A DNA stretch of 64,000 nucleotides from Gymnogyps californianus (lineage: Eukaryota; Chordata; Aves; Accipitriformes; Cathartidae). Of this stretch, positions 36,501-49,029 are shown one piece after another. The stretch spans positions 9,725,294 through 9,789,293 of the forward strand of contig NC_059482.1 of assembly GCF_018139145.2 (NCBI RefSeq), given 5' to 3'. A program made the translations under genes and the position numbers. The notes under the pieces are model-generated. The model saw nothing but the letters and a program-made list of their open reading frames with translations, was not told the DNA's origin and made no database searches. Numbering within the stretch: the first letter of the stretch is position 1; each line of letters opens with the position of its first letter.

Positions 36501-39500
36501 TTTTCATATGGGGTGACAGCAATCATCATGAGATGTTAAGCAGGCATCTAAAAAACAGTTATCAACAATAGGACTATTAAAAGTTTATAGGATATGTTTT
36601 TTCAAATGAGTATCTGTTGTAGCTGCACGTTTAAAAGATTCCCCACTTCAAATATACTATAGGCAGCCTTTTAAATTCAGATAGCTTTTCTCTTTGTCAC
36701 AAATATGCAGACCATTGTGGTCGTGTCTTCAGATAGCATGCAACTTCCTGGTTAACATATGTAGCAAAAAATATTTTGGCAGATGTGACCTTTTGAAACA
36801 ATGAAGAGCTTAAAAGAAACCATCCTAAAAGCACATCTGGTGATTGTGGACAGACGTAAAATGGCAGTCACTGTCTCCTAATGCTGAAAGATCACTTTTG
36901 TCAGAATTAGGAAAAAAAAAAAGTCTCAAAATCTAAAAAGATACAGATAAGTTAAAGAAAAAAGAAACTCCTGTAGGCAAGCTCTCTTCTACCATCATAA
37001 AGAAACTGTTCATATTTTTATGTACCTTGTACCTATATCCAAGCATAAGCTGAAGTGATCGCTGCAAAGAGCATTCTCCTGCTGGAGCCAGCAGCAATGC
37101 TGGTAATCTGTGAATTGAAGTTTCCTGAGGTGAGGCTTTGGTTACTAGCATTGGTTTGGACAACTGCTCTAACCAAGACTGTTGTTAGCGGGTCTAAAAT
37201 CAAGAAGGATATAAGGAGTAACCAAGTCCCTAGACTAAAGGTGGCTGAGAACAACTAAAAAATTTCAGAGCAGAAAAATGTATGGTTTTAAATCTAGTTC
37301 AACCTATTCTAGAATTATGATTATCAAAGTTACATTTGCTCCAGATTGCCAGGGATAATGGTGTTTTATATCCTACACCTATGTTCCCAAAATCCAAAAC
37401 TAAGCCTTATACCATGCCTGCTCCTGTTTTACCAGCAAGGAGTGTGCTTCAGAATTACATTTATTTACCCAAATCTGAATCTGTCATCACCATCAGATCA
37501 TCTTTCTGCCAAAAGAAAAAAAAAAAGGCAGTTTTTACAGTGAGATTTCTAGAGCATAAACCTGTATCATGTTTCTTATAACAATACATAGATGATCTAG
37601 TAAAAAAAAAAGACATCTAGGTTTACATATCCAGTACTAGGTCAGTACCATGTTGCATTCAATAATTGCTGTTTTACATGTACAGATCACATTGGTGACA
37701 AAATCCATGTTTATATAGTTTTTGAAATGACTTTTTAAACACATTGCATTTATCAAGGTATCTCTTTTCCACTTCCTGAAACAAGAAGCCTTAGACTATA
37801 ATAGAAGCAAATATTTGTTACCAGTACATAAAATCAGTGGCTTATATCATGGTAATGACCAACCACTGCATATAGAGCTGTAAACATCCAGCTGTAACAA
37901 CCAGTTTTCAAATCTCCAAGAACTAGAATTGATGGATTTTTAGGTGAGGCTGCATTAGCAGAAATCAGGGAACAAGTCAAACCTCAAATCCTAGAGTCTA
38001 CACTGCAGTAATCCTAGAGCCATACTGATGGCATGATCTGAAAGCAGCATAGCCATATTCATGCTCCACAAAAACAATAATCCTTTAGCAGAAGCAAATA
38101 ACTATATTGCTTCTACAACACATTTGACCCTTTCATGCCTGCAGACAGTGTGCAGTGGCACAGCTAATACACAAGTTTTCAGAAAGTACAGCAAGACCAA
38201 AGAGAGATCAGCTTCATTTAAACCCCCATGATCCTCAGAACTAACAATTACCACTGAGCATGACCAACAGGAAACTAGTAACACTAATCATTAATAAAAT
38301 AGCACACGTTCCCTACACTGCAACTGGAAATAATGTATTCCGAAGTTAGACCTACAGTCTCAAATACATATTTATGAAAGAAAGTTAAGAAAATAATACA
38401 TCATCCATTTTTAAGTGTTTTTATACCAACTATTTATCCCATTAACCTCTGGTAATTTATAACATGCTGTCATATCATTAACACAATAAGTCAATAATTG
38501 TTGTCACTACATTTTTCAACCCTATGCTCACAATGTTCTCTGACTTCAGCAAGAGATATGATTAACAAAGCTTTTGCACAGGCAGTAATACTTATATGCA
38601 CTTTATCTTTCAGCAAATATTAAGTTTGGTTGATCACAGTACATGATAAATTTTCTTTCTTTTGCATCCATTGCAAAGACAACCAGGATGGCCATACTTG
38701 GAAAGTTATTTCATTTCATAGTATAATGGAAAAGGACAGTAAGAATCAAATGCTTGCCAAGGTCTTTTTAAATTAGCATTTTCTTCATATGTCTGTTTTC
38801 TGTCAAAACAAACCTTCGTTCAAAAACAAAACTAACTCTCTTGACTGTAGAAATAACCTTCACAATGCAAGTTAATTCACTTTTCCAACCTTGCAAACAA
38901 ATGCTTCCAGAAGCAACAAAAATAGTGAGAATCTTATTACAATCTTTCCTGCTCCTTGCACCTAAACCTCTGAATAGCTGCAGCAAAACCACTAGAACAA
39001 GTTAGCCAATGTTGAGCACTTTTGAAAGCCAAGGTGGCATCAGTTTTCTAGCTCAAATCATTCCATGCTTACTTAAATGAACAGAAAAGTTAAGCGAGTC
39101 AAAGCTTCTCACCATTTCACTGTCCCAGCAAGAAAGGGAAAGAGATTCAGATAATTTGCAAAAAATAAAAAAGCTAAAGAAATACTGAGATTTCCTTACT
39201 ACAGTACTCTCTTGCTGTTCTTTCAGGAGCTGAATTTATAACAGACAGTCAACTGAGGGACAGATTTTTTTTCATAAAGGTGTCATTACTTTTTTATTAT
39301 GAGGTATTTTATATTGTTATGAAATTTGCCAGATTCACTGCTCCAATGGAATAATGCACTATTTTTAAATGAAAATTCTTATCTATCATGTTAAATTAGT
39401 AACCCTGCCATGAACCAACTTATGTCAGTGCTTTAATCAAAGCAATCCTCCAGAACAAGTACTTAATAGATGAATTTACATGTTACAGTAAATTCAGAAT

Positions 39501-40008
39501 ACATCATTATGTTTTGTTGCAAAGGACTTAGGTGCAGAATAAAGAACCAAATCCATCAATGGTATGAACTACACTGTCAATGTAGAGAACAAGGCAGGCA
39601 TGCAAATACATGTTTATATACTGCTATATTTACTAGCGGACCAGGTTTTTAATGCAACAGGAAAGGTCAGTTCAAAAAAAATTATAGTTACAATAATTTC
39701 TGATTGGTAGGTTCCTTCTTTACTGGGACATGTAGCATTTAAAAATACTTGGTATATGCAACAGTTGTATTAAATGCCCTTATGTCCTAACACTGCAAAT
39801 ACCCAAAGTAAACAGATTCAGTTTTAAAAATCTAAAGATGACTGTTACAATGCAGGTACTGGTTAAATGTAGATCTTTGAAGGAAAAGAACATCACCTAC
39901 ACATATATTTTTTTTTTACCTGGTTTTACTGTTCTTTCTTCAGAGACTTTCTACAAAGTTTTCATTCAAACGTATACAAAATACTAACGTTAATTGGTGT
40001 AATAACAA
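33573..40008. other. Noncoding DNA, unique-looking
   Basis: About 6.4 kb with no recognised gene, RNA gene or transposon. A-runs occur at about 33,698-33,713, 34,350-34,362 and 35,163-35,174. Open frames are all below 85 codons and overlap on both strands without domain features. Confidence 0.6.
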
Positions 40009-40060
40009 AAAAAATCCAAAACAAACAAAAAGCCAAACAAAAAAGCCCACACCCAACTCA
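40009..40060. repeat. A/C-rich low-complexity tract
   Basis: Blocks of A interrupted by CC, AAAC and AAAGCC, nearly free of T and G over about 50 bases. Similar tracts recur at 40,970, 47,311, 47,605, 49,291 and 56,034. Confidence 0.8.
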
Positions 40061-40969
40061 GAATTAGTGGTTCAAATTTCCTGTCTAAAAGCCCAAATTT
40101 TATTTATCTATTTAGAGAGAGCATGCATTCACGCACACATGCATTACAGAAGATCCTTTCCTAAAGCATGAAATACAGTATCTTATATTTGAGGATTTCT
40201 TTGGCAGACTTTAAAAATATATCACATTTACATTCTAAAAATGTTATTAGACCATTCAAAATATCTATGACATTTCTGCAGACACACATTAATGAAATAC
40301 TCCAGAGACTATGCTTTATGTTAAAATCGATCTCCTCAAAGAAAATCCTACACTAATACATAATAAATACTTTCTCACACAGAAAAAATATAAAAAAAGC
40401 AATGCTTATTAAATGCAGAGCATTTAAAAATCATCTTCTGAACATTTGTATTTATATCAGTAATGTTTTATAACCCACTGTGAATAAAACCTGCATGTTA
40501 TTGTTTATTCAAAGGTAATTTTCAAAATCTTCTGATCATCCTTGTAGGGACCTTAGAGTAGTCCTAAGAAAAGTCTGTCTCGGGGTGCTGAAGATGACAC
40601 AACATACTGGAAGGACAGAAGAATGGCACTGACTCACTGCATGGTTTAAATTCAAAACTGAGACTTAACTGACCCCCTGGACGGCAAGCAAAGTGTACTT
40701 ACAGGTCAAAAACTGTTCAGCCTTATTCATTTTGCTAAGCACTGTAGTAAGATCTTCCCTCATACTGAGCTAAGATCCAAGACGCAGAGCAGCAAACAGA
40801 AAGGAAACAGAGAAGCACCAATTGACCCGACTATACCCTGGTGCAGGTGGAGGATGTCAAAGAACTCCCATTTCCAAACAGAAATAACAGCTTAATCTGA
40901 TGTTTGAGGCACACGCTTTTGATGGTAGAAAGCAAGTAGTTATTTCTGACCACATAGAAGTGAGATACC
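40061..40969. other. Noncoding DNA
   Basis: Nothing recognised. A short alternating purine-pyrimidine patch lies near 40,130-40,143. Confidence 0.55.
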
Positions 40970-41042
40970 AAAAAAACCCCAAACAAACAAACAAACTCCC
41001 CCACAAACCAAAAAAAACAACACACAACAAAAAAAAACCCCT
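40970..41042. repeat. A/C-rich low-complexity tract
   Basis: About 70 bases of A-runs, AAAC units (three in a row near 40,982) and C-runs, nearly free of T and G on the plus strand. The three minus/plus frames crossing it owe their openness to its composition. Confidence 0.9.
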
Positions 41043-41100
41043 GCTTAGCACTGGAAGTGCTGTGTGGCTTATTCACACAGTGCTCTCATGAAGAAGCCAA

Positions 41101-41114
41101 GCATGCATGCATGC
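41101..41114. repeat. (GCAT)n short tandem repeat
   Basis: Three and a half GCAT units forming a self-complementary 14-mer. Confidence 0.9.
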
Positions 41115-41502
41115 AGTGCTTGCTCTCTTCTTACAATCCAAGCAATTACAAGCAAAGTACGCTGGGCCCTCCCTAACGCCTGCTATCAGGCAGCACACCC
41201 CCTTTATAAAGCTGGCTTTATGAACTACAAGTAGACCTGGGTCATCTGCTGGTCTAAGAAATCCTCTCCAGCCAAGATTTGGACCAGAAGGTTCACAGTG
41301 AACTGCACACAGAAATCTGTTCATGGACAACTTTTTGTCATGTTTTCTGATCACCTCTGGACAAGGAAGAATCAATAATGTCTTCCTTATTGCATGGAAA
41401 AATCCACTTAATACATATATCCCTGAAAGCCCTGGCCTAAGGTGCAGAAGAAGTTGTTTGTTTTCTTTTTTTTAAAGTAATTTAGAATCACTTATGTATC
41501 CG
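41115..41502. other. Noncoding DNA
   Basis: A 100-codon minus-strand frame (41,073-41,375) covers most of it. The translation has no recognised domain and no supporting splice or start context, so it is not called. Confidence 0.5.
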
Positions 41503-41526
41503 ATGTGCGCATGCACATGTGCATAT
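41503..41526. other. 24-nt alternating purine-pyrimidine stretch (Z-DNA candidate)
   Basis: Every base from 41,503 to 41,526 alternates purine/pyrimidine, with GC, CA and TG steps dominating. It includes the perfect 12-bp palindrome TGCACATGTGCA at 41,512-41,523. Such sequence is known to favour left-handed Z-DNA under negative supercoiling. In vivo relevance is unknown. Confidence 0.6.
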
Positions 41527-43799
41527 CTGTAGCTATCAACTTTCTTTCACTTGGGCAAATAAAAGAAAATAATATGATCTGTCAGGTATTGCCTGTGGAT
41601 TTGTTAGAAGAAAATTAACATGTTTTCCCAAATACAAGGAAGATATTTTAAACAAATTATGTTATATCTCAATTAGCTAGACAATTCTGATTCCCGTAGC
41701 AGGGGAATCTGACATGTAGATGACAAAGGTCTATTTTCACATCGGAGGGGGAGTACTTTCACCAACATTACCTGCACAGTGCAGAACGCATGTTGACTTT
41801 CATTTCAAAGTACACGTAAAGAAGTTTGAAACAATTTTTAAAAATAAGAAACCAAGCATTCATGTTCAATGCCTCCCATGAGATTGGGGGTGGAGATTTT
41901 TTTTTTTTTTTTTAAAAACAAAAGAAGTAATTTAAGTAAAGTTGCTTAGATGTTATAAAATTCAATTTCTCTAAACTTTGAAGTCTGGATATTTTGTGTT
42001 GTTTTAAAGTCACTGTAACACATCTGTATTGAGAAAGAAAAGGAAAATCCCAGAAATTACTTAATGTAGTTATCCCACAAACCAAAGCAATAGAAGTACC
42101 CCTTTTATCTCGCTAGAGCACCTATTTCAACCCTTTTCCACCCCTCACCTTTCAGTCCTATTGCAAGCCCTGCAAGACAAATGTCTTCTCTGCAGCAAGA
42201 CTGAAAGTTATTGAATTCACTGTCTTTTGGATGGAAGGACATTATTATCCATGGTCCTGAGGCTCTCCCAGTGAATGTGCTGCTACTGCTTTCTCTTTTG
42301 TGGTTGGGAATATCAGACCCGAGCCACCCTGTCAAGAGTGACCTTGAGGTATGGGCAGAGGTTGTAGAAGTGTTTCTCAAGAACAAAGAATCATTGTATT
42401 AAAAGCTGTTTTGCTGTAGATTTTGTGTATTTTGCAACACCATAATGAAGCTGCTCTCCCCCTCCCACTTTTTTTGTTACCATTTTACATGCCTACTTTT
42501 AGGACTAAGGACATCAAAGGACCGCCTTAATTATCTGCCACTCAAGACTAGGATGTCCACCTACATATTGCACTTTAAACCACAAATGCAGTGCCACAGG
42601 ATTTTTGTTTTGCTTTTTAGGTTTACAAAGCAAAACACCATTAGCCTTTGTACTTTCCATATATTATAACCTGATATAGAATATCCCTCAAATTCAATTT
42701 TTCATGTCAATTTTTCTCCCCCAAACATCTACCACAGTCATACTTTTGAACCCACTTCAGAAAATACTGTATGTTTATGTGGATGATGTTTTTATATAGC
42801 TACAATAACCATGCTTATGAAAAAGAAGAAATTTACCATGTAGAGGTAAAACAATCATGTCAGAAGTTTGATACAGAGGAGTGTCTATTTCGGTCTTTTA
42901 CACAGGGCATAGAAACAATGAAAGCCCATATTTCCTGTCCAGAATGACAGCTTCCTTTAATACAATCCAGCTCTAGTTTTTAATAGGAAACTGTAACAGT
43001 GGTTAACCTCTAGGTCATCTTACATACATAGAATCCATAAACTGCTTTCTAAAATAATGAAATCATGCTTGAACAGGATGTGTACTCAACATATCAATGC
43101 TATGATATAAAATAACTGCTAGTTAAAAAACTCTTTATTTCACCCCACTATTAATTACTTAATTGTAACTATTTAGTATTTCACTTTAGCACAACAAAAC
43201 CCAAAACCTAAGAGATCATTTGAGAGGGGCATTACCTTCCAGTTATTTGGGGTAAAATTTGCTTACTGAATGAAAAAGATTTGCTTTTTCTTTTCATAAC
43301 TGTTTCCCTTTCAGATATTATATGCAGGAAGCTTGCAAAAAGGCTCAGTATGTGAATTATCTTGAAAAGAGGCTGTCGTCTTAGATTTATGGAAATGGAA
43401 TAAATCTCAAGCTTAAACAGAACTAGAATAATGACTTTCTTTATATTCTTTCAGCATAGCCTTAACAGCAAACACAAATCATCTGGGTGATATTTAAAAA
43501 TCAAACTGAAATAAAGGGGTATATGTTGCAGTCATCATATAGTTGAGAGGCTTGTACTGTTTGAAAATATGATTAACCAAGTTCAACAAGTGAGCAAAAA
43601 GCCAGTTATACAAATACAACTTTCCCTCCAAGTAATACCTGCTCAACTAGACTATTTACATCATGTATTAAAATTGCTATTTTTATGCCCACAAGGATTG
43701 ATGTGACCACAATTTAGCAAAGGCACTAGACTTCCAGCGTAGGCACAGCAAATAGGGTTCCAGAATAATTCAGTACTTGACAGCTATTAAAGATGCCCC
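41527..43799. other. Noncoding DNA
   Basis: About 2.3 kb without a recognised gene. A T17 run lies at 41,897-41,913. The 93-codon minus-strand frame at 42,105-42,386 overlaps a 63-codon plus-strand frame; neither shows a family motif. Confidence 0.6.
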
Positions 43800-43965
43800 C
43801 TTCTTTATAGGGAACACCACATTAAGCACTTTACAAAGCATACACCAACATGAATCCAAACAGTAGGAACCATGTTTTATTGATGTCAACGACAGAACTA
43901 CACTTAAAGTGGAGTCAGGATTGCACCCAGGAGCCACCTGTACAAAGGCTCTTGTGACAGAGTGC
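43800..43965. repeat. Possible MIR/CORE-SINE-like relic
   Basis: TAAGCACTTTACAAAGCAT at 43,823-43,841 and, 70 bases on, AGTCAGGATTGCACCCAGGA at 43,913-43,932 occur in the order and approximate spacing of an old tRNA-derived SINE family in antisense orientation, where a GCACTTTACAAAG block precedes an AGAACCCAGGAG block. The region between them is too diverged to align by eye. This could be coincidence. Confidence 0.3.
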
Positions 43966-44674
43966 ATCTGTCATACAACAAAGGACTATCCCTTTAGGAG
44001 GTCCCAGTCCTTAATGGGAACCAAAATCTTCAAAACAGGCCGAGTACTGAGCAAGTGGCAGCAGTAAGGATCAGTGTGTTGTGCTGCTTTTCCAGAAAAA
44101 CTTGTTACTGCAGTTTAGTAAGCACAAAAAAATACAGAATAAAATCTTTGTTTTGACTACTGCTATTAGGAACAAATCTTTATCTTTAGGAAACTAAAAA
44201 GCTGCCATATGCAAAAATATACATAATAAAGATGTCTGCCAGCCAGTGATGCCTCCCTGGCCCTCAGGGCTGAGCATGGTCTTTGGACAGGCATCCTATC
44301 ACCAAGCATTTGGGACAAAAATGGAGACAACACAAATTCTCTCACTGATGTTGCTTTTGTAGTCATACAAGCAAGACTTTTGGTCCCTGCAAAGCTGGGA
44401 GTTGTTGCTTCTAAAATAAACCTAAATAATGTATCTGTTGCTGTTGCAAATGTAAAAGAATTGACAAATAGTTGCTAAATGAACTGTATGCAACAGTTCA
44501 TAATCCCATATTAAGAGCTTAATAAAACCCACTCATCTCAAAGTACTGTTTGGTACCACAATCTCCTTCTGATATAACCAGAAGTCCTCTGGTAAACTTA
44601 AAAGCTATGCCACCCTCAAGGTATCCTACATTAGTGGGATTGTACATACAGCACCAATTCTTAAAAATGCCATT
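43966..44674. other. Noncoding DNA
   Basis: Nothing recognised. An AT-only 16-bp palindrome (TTAAAAATATTTTTAA) sits just beyond its right end, at 44,675-44,690, upstream of the minisatellite. Confidence 0.55.
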
Positions 44675-44787
44675 TTAAAAATATTTTTAAGTGAACACTT
44701 ACTGCCACTTTAAAGATTACACATAGAAGTGTTCTCACTCAGTGATTTCCCATGCACTGAGAGAATTTGCATTGCTTGAGGTGATTT

Positions 44788-45060
44788 CCACTTTGAAGAA
44801 CTTCTAAATCACAGAGGAGCTGTCCCTGACAAAGATTTTTACATCTTTGGGTAACTGCTTTCCCTTTGAGAGTTTTCTTGTTATTGTGTAATGCCCCTTT
44901 TGAAGATTTGCATATTGATGAAGCAGCGCCTTTGAAGATTTTCACATTGTTGGGATGGGAGCAACCCTTTGAAAAATGCTCACATCATGGAAGATCTACC
45001 TTCAGAATAATGTGTATCAACAGGCTATTACCCTTTGAAAAAATAGCTTCATTGCTGTCT
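44788..45060. repeat. Degenerate minisatellite, eight units of 33-38 bp
   Basis: A CCCTTTGAAGATTTTCACAT-like unit recurs with starts at 44,788, 44,824, 44,862, 44,895, 44,928, 44,965, 44,998 and 45,031, giving spacings of 36, 38, 33, 33, 37, 33 and 33. Each unit opens with a CYTTTGAA-type block, continues through a TTTNCATNTTG-type middle and ends with a purine-richer tail. Two weaker units may precede it (starts near 44,706 and 44,749). Because the commonest unit length is 33, a 65-codon plus-strand frame (44,866-45,063) stays open and shows an echo of about 11-12 residues (APFEDLH, APLKIFT, PFEKCSH, PFEKIAS). I infer old tandem amplification followed by drift rather than coding. Confidence 0.8.
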
Positions 45061-46288
45061 TAATTTAGTGAGATAGCCTGTCCTTTTTTAATGCACATAA
45101 ATCTCTCACTTTGTAAAGCTCTTGGAAAATCCATTACAAAAAATTTAGTTCTTTGTCTCCAGAAGTTCTAACAAGAATTACCAAATAGGAACAGAGAGAT
45201 GATAAAAATGTTACAAATTTTTACATGCAAAACAAGTAACCTGCCTCATTCATATAACAGTGCACTGCAGGATGAGAGGAAATCTCTCACGTGACAAAGA
45301 TACAAGGTCAACTACCTGTTGGTGTTACATGGGCTACTAACTGGAGCATTTGTGCTCTGATCCTTCAGGACATCAGCACTAAACTGCCACTCACTTGTTC
45401 AATTTTGTCTTAAAAACACTTGGTTGTTGTATTTAGACATTTGCATTTTACTTAGTCATACCAACCCATTCTAAAACATCAGATTTTAGCATAAATACAA
45501 CAAAATAATTTGGCAAGCTTGAGTTAATAACCAAATTACACCCAAAACACTATTCACAAGGTGTTTTCCATTTCCAGTTAAGCCAGAGTGTCCATTAGCG
45601 CTTCCAAGTGGAAGAGCAGCCAGAAGAACCCTATTTTTCAATACTTCATAATGTAGCTAATATTCTGCATGCAGTAGCTAAATCTCCTGGCTTGTTTTAC
45701 ATGCAGGCAAATAGAACAGTTACTCATGTAAGAAACTTTTCTTTTTTTATATACCATTGTGGAATTCTAAAGTCTTCATTTAAGAAAGCATAACAGAATT
45801 CCCAGGAAATTAGAAAAAAATTCCTTCTCCCTACAGCGTACATGTCAATGCATTACATCAGTCTGAAGTTAGTAATGCCTGAAATAAGTAAAAGATAGCA
45901 ACAGGAGAATCCTCTGAAGAATCCTCATGTATCTTGATGTCAGAAAAAGCACAGCTGATGTCAGAGAGTCATATTTTCAAAGCCTTCTAAAAAAATCTGG
46001 ATGTTTGCAGTTATTAGATGTGTTTGAAAGTGAGAACCTACAAGGAGTTTATCTGTGCTTCCACATCTCCTGAAGTAGCAAAGAGCACTTCAGTGTAATA
46101 GAGGAAAAACTACTCCCATGAGATCTCCTATTGGGCTAACGCCAGAAATTCTTGCTAGAAGTTGTTATATTTCTATAATGTCCAACAGGCCAAAAAAGTA
46201 TCGAGATATAAAATTATGAAAACTAATGTCAAAATGAGCAAGTTTAACTCCAAGATTTATCCAAATGCTACTCAAAGTTCTGCCACTG
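45061..46288. other. Noncoding DNA
   Basis: No gene or repeat recognised. Open frames of up to 61 codons only. Confidence 0.6.
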
Positions 46289-46305
46289 TTTTTTTTTTTT
46301 TTTTT
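46289..46305. repeat. T17 homopolymer
   Basis: Seventeen T residues followed by a locally G-rich segment (46,306-46,372). A 72-codon frame crossing it has no recognised features. Confidence 0.9.
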
Positions 46306-47310
46306 GAGTGGCGAAAAAGGACAAAAGCCCAGTAGTGCAGGAGTGCAGTGGGGAGGCAGTGTTGGAGGGGGAATAACCTCATTAAGAAAAGGAGAGATTG
46401 GAAAAGTTTTGTCTGTTGATTCAGTAGAGAATGAGGATTATGATGTCAACTGCAGCAAATATCCTGGGCAGGTTTTTTCATAGTGATCTTCCATAAATCA
46501 CTATCAGGTGTGAGTAAATTAACTGCTATGAAAAATAACATTATTTTCATACGCATGGCTACGAGATCACTTTGTTACTTGTAGCACGAGCTTTGCAGTC
46601 AGGAATAATTTCCTGAATGCCTCTGAAGGCTTCCTATTGCAATACAAAAGAAGTCATTCTTACAAAGCAAGGGAGGGCAAGAGAAGTTAGAGAAATGAGC
46701 ATTAACGATCTCCATTCATTAGCAGGAAGCTGTTAAAGGTTTGTGGTGATTAATCATATTAAGTAACTATTGACCAGCCACAATTAAAAAATATTTAGTG
46801 GTGTGTTCTAGAAAGCTGTAAGTAGATACTTCATCTATTCTCATATAAACGATTTTGCTTGGTTTTATGCAGTATATTTGACCTTTAAGCTTAAAATCTG
46901 AACTTTTTAGTACTGTCTCCCCAAGTGCATGTCAATTTATTTAACTACCATTATTTGAAAACCCCACCCCCATCACAACCTTGAAATTCTCTTTGAACAG
47001 AGATGCACCTATGTGAAGTTTTAGTCTCTTTTCCCCAGCACCTTGAACTACCAGCTCCCACCATTTCTCCTCCAGATATTTCTGAATATTTCAAACTGAA
47101 ACACCACATAATATTAGTTTCAACTAGTTTCCCACCAAAGCTATGATCCCTACGTGATTTCTGACAAAAAAAATAGAGTTTGTAATAAAGCCTCAAAACA
47201 AGGTGAAGCACAACAAGAACTTCTAGAAATGTTTCACAGAACTCCAGTTTCTCTTACTCAGATCCCATCAGTCTTTTGGAAAGCGGATTTCTGTTTTCTA
47301 ACCAAAAGCG
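46306..47310. other. Noncoding DNA
   Basis: Nothing recognised in about 1 kb. The minus-strand 86-codon frame at 46,951-47,211 shows no family resemblance. Confidence 0.6.
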
Positions 47311-47378
47311 CCCCCCCCCAACCCAAACCCCCAAAGCGAAAAATAAAACCAACAAAAAACAAAGAAACCACAAACTTT
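47311..47378. repeat. C/A-rich low-complexity tract
   Basis: A C9 run is followed by AACCC, CCCCC and AAAC/AAAG units, almost free of T and G on the plus strand over about 65 bases. Confidence 0.85.
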
Positions 47379-47604
47379 TAAAAAGATGTTACAGCTAGCT
47401 TTGGCCCCAGCAGCCAGTTGAGATGGCAAAAAGAACATAGTTCTTTCATTATGCTTTAAGTCAAACTTTAATTCAGGCACATCTCCCCAGTGGGGGCACG
47501 CACCTTTTCTGGACGAGCTGAGGTTCTGTTGCAGCCCTATAGCCCATACAGCAAAGCTTCTCAAAAAGCAGGGAAACTGTCATCAGCAAGTCCTGACAAC
47601 TCCT
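47379..47604. other. Noncoding spacer between two low-complexity tracts
   Basis: About 225 bases of ordinary composition lying between the C/A-rich tract at 47,311 and the G-run/A-C tract at 47,605. Several overlapping frames on both strands cross it and none has recognisable motifs. Confidence 0.5.
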
Positions 47605-47672
47605 GGGTGGGGGGCAGGGGGGACAACACCAAACAAAAACCCAACACACACAGAAAACAAAAAGAGGTGGAG
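47605..47672. repeat. G-runs then A/C-rich tract
   Basis: G-runs of three, six and six separated by T and CA (about 47,605-47,622) are followed by an A/C-rich stretch with CACACACA. Three G-runs fall just short of the four needed for a canonical G-quadruplex, though a split six-run could supply it. Confidence 0.8.
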
Positions 47673-49029
47673 CTGGCAAGAAAGGCTTCTTATGACCCTG
47701 GGTAATGTAACCTGATCACCATTCCCCAGTCTTATTCAACCATTTTATACTCTCTACCTATTTCAGATGAAGAAGAAAAGCGCTCTCATACTTGCTCCTC
47801 TAACAAAACCTAAACACCCCTTCCCCTCACTCCCCAAATCCAAATGATTATCCCTAGTGCAGCAACATCTTACATCAATCACTGTTCACGGCAGTTCTGT
47901 CTCTCACTTCAGACCAAACCAATCCTTCCAGAAACAGCTTGCTCTTCAATAAACTTTAGTTGCATTGTGTATAACAAGCTGACCTCTGAGGACAGCGAGC
48001 ACATCTCATCTCCCTAGAGATAAAGCACTACAGCCATTTCTAGCATTAAATACTAGAGCCTTAAAAATTTACTAGTTTATGCCTTAAACATTAGTTCAGT
48101 GTTTAAATTGCAATAGCTTCAAAAGTGACTGCTCACTCACAAAAGATCATAATGAGTTCTTATGGCTCTTGATTGCTATTAGTCACCTTTGAGGCAGAAT
48201 GCATCACTCATATCAGGTGCCAGAGAGCCTGCAATTAGTGAAACTAAGCTTCACTCAGTCCAGCAAGGTTTGTAATGGTAAGATGTAACAGTTCCCTAGT
48301 TCTGAAACAGACACTGTACTTTGAAAGCATAGGTTATGGTTTAAAGCATGCAGTGGCTGAGACTGCCTTTAGATGTTACCAGAACATGTAAGTTGCTTCA
48401 TAATTAACAATAAATGTGCAAATACTGGGACAGATTTCAGCTTCCCAAAGAAATGTCCTCACTGCATTTGTATCACCAAGAGTCCCTGCTACAGGCAGAC
48501 TGCACAGACTGTCCCTACTAACAGTATCATCCTCTGCACAAAGAGAAAGCAAGCAACTGGCTTTAGTTACATTATGGGTCAGCAGTACAACAACCCTTCT
48601 CATTTCTTATTCAGATCCCATCAGGCCACGCATACTGTAGATTTCTATCTTCTTTTTAAAGTACAACTTCACGATGCCCTTGATAGTTTCAAACATCTTT
48701 GTATACACTTGTATGACAAGAGATGTTGTGGATGTATCAGCTCTGTGTTTTGGTTTAGGTATTGTCAAAGAGAATGTTTCAAATGAATGAAACCCTGGAA
48801 ACACGTTTATGATTTGTTATCCTAGATATGTCTGGAAATTTTGTCATACCTTTCACAGCTTTCCTCTGATATTCAGCATTGTTTTGACACAACCAAAACT
48901 TTGTGTGCATTTTTCTTAGTTTTGAGTGAATCAATTTCCAGGAACTCTTCTTAGGGTCACAGTGAAACTTATACAGGGATAAATGACAGAGAATCACTAT
49001 GGGCAAACTGCTCCACTGCTGGGAACAAG
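47673..49029. other. Noncoding DNA, includes a 137-codon open frame
   Basis: The frame at 48,373-48,786 (plus) is the longest in the window outside CR1. Its product is unremarkable in composition, Cys-rich near the C-terminus, without a recognised domain, signal peptide or family motif. At this base composition a couple of frames this long are expected by chance in 64 kb on two strands. No other feature is recognised. Confidence 0.5.

Noticed and set aside
44866..45063. 65-codon frame with repeated PFEK-like motif as a small repetitive protein
   Set aside because: The periodicity is explained by the 33-bp DNA repeat; units are irregular at the DNA level (36-38 bp in places) and the frame covers only part of the array.
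48373..48786. 137-codon plus-strand open frame
   Set aside because: No recognisable domain, and base composition predicts a couple of frames this long by chance across both strands of 64 kb.
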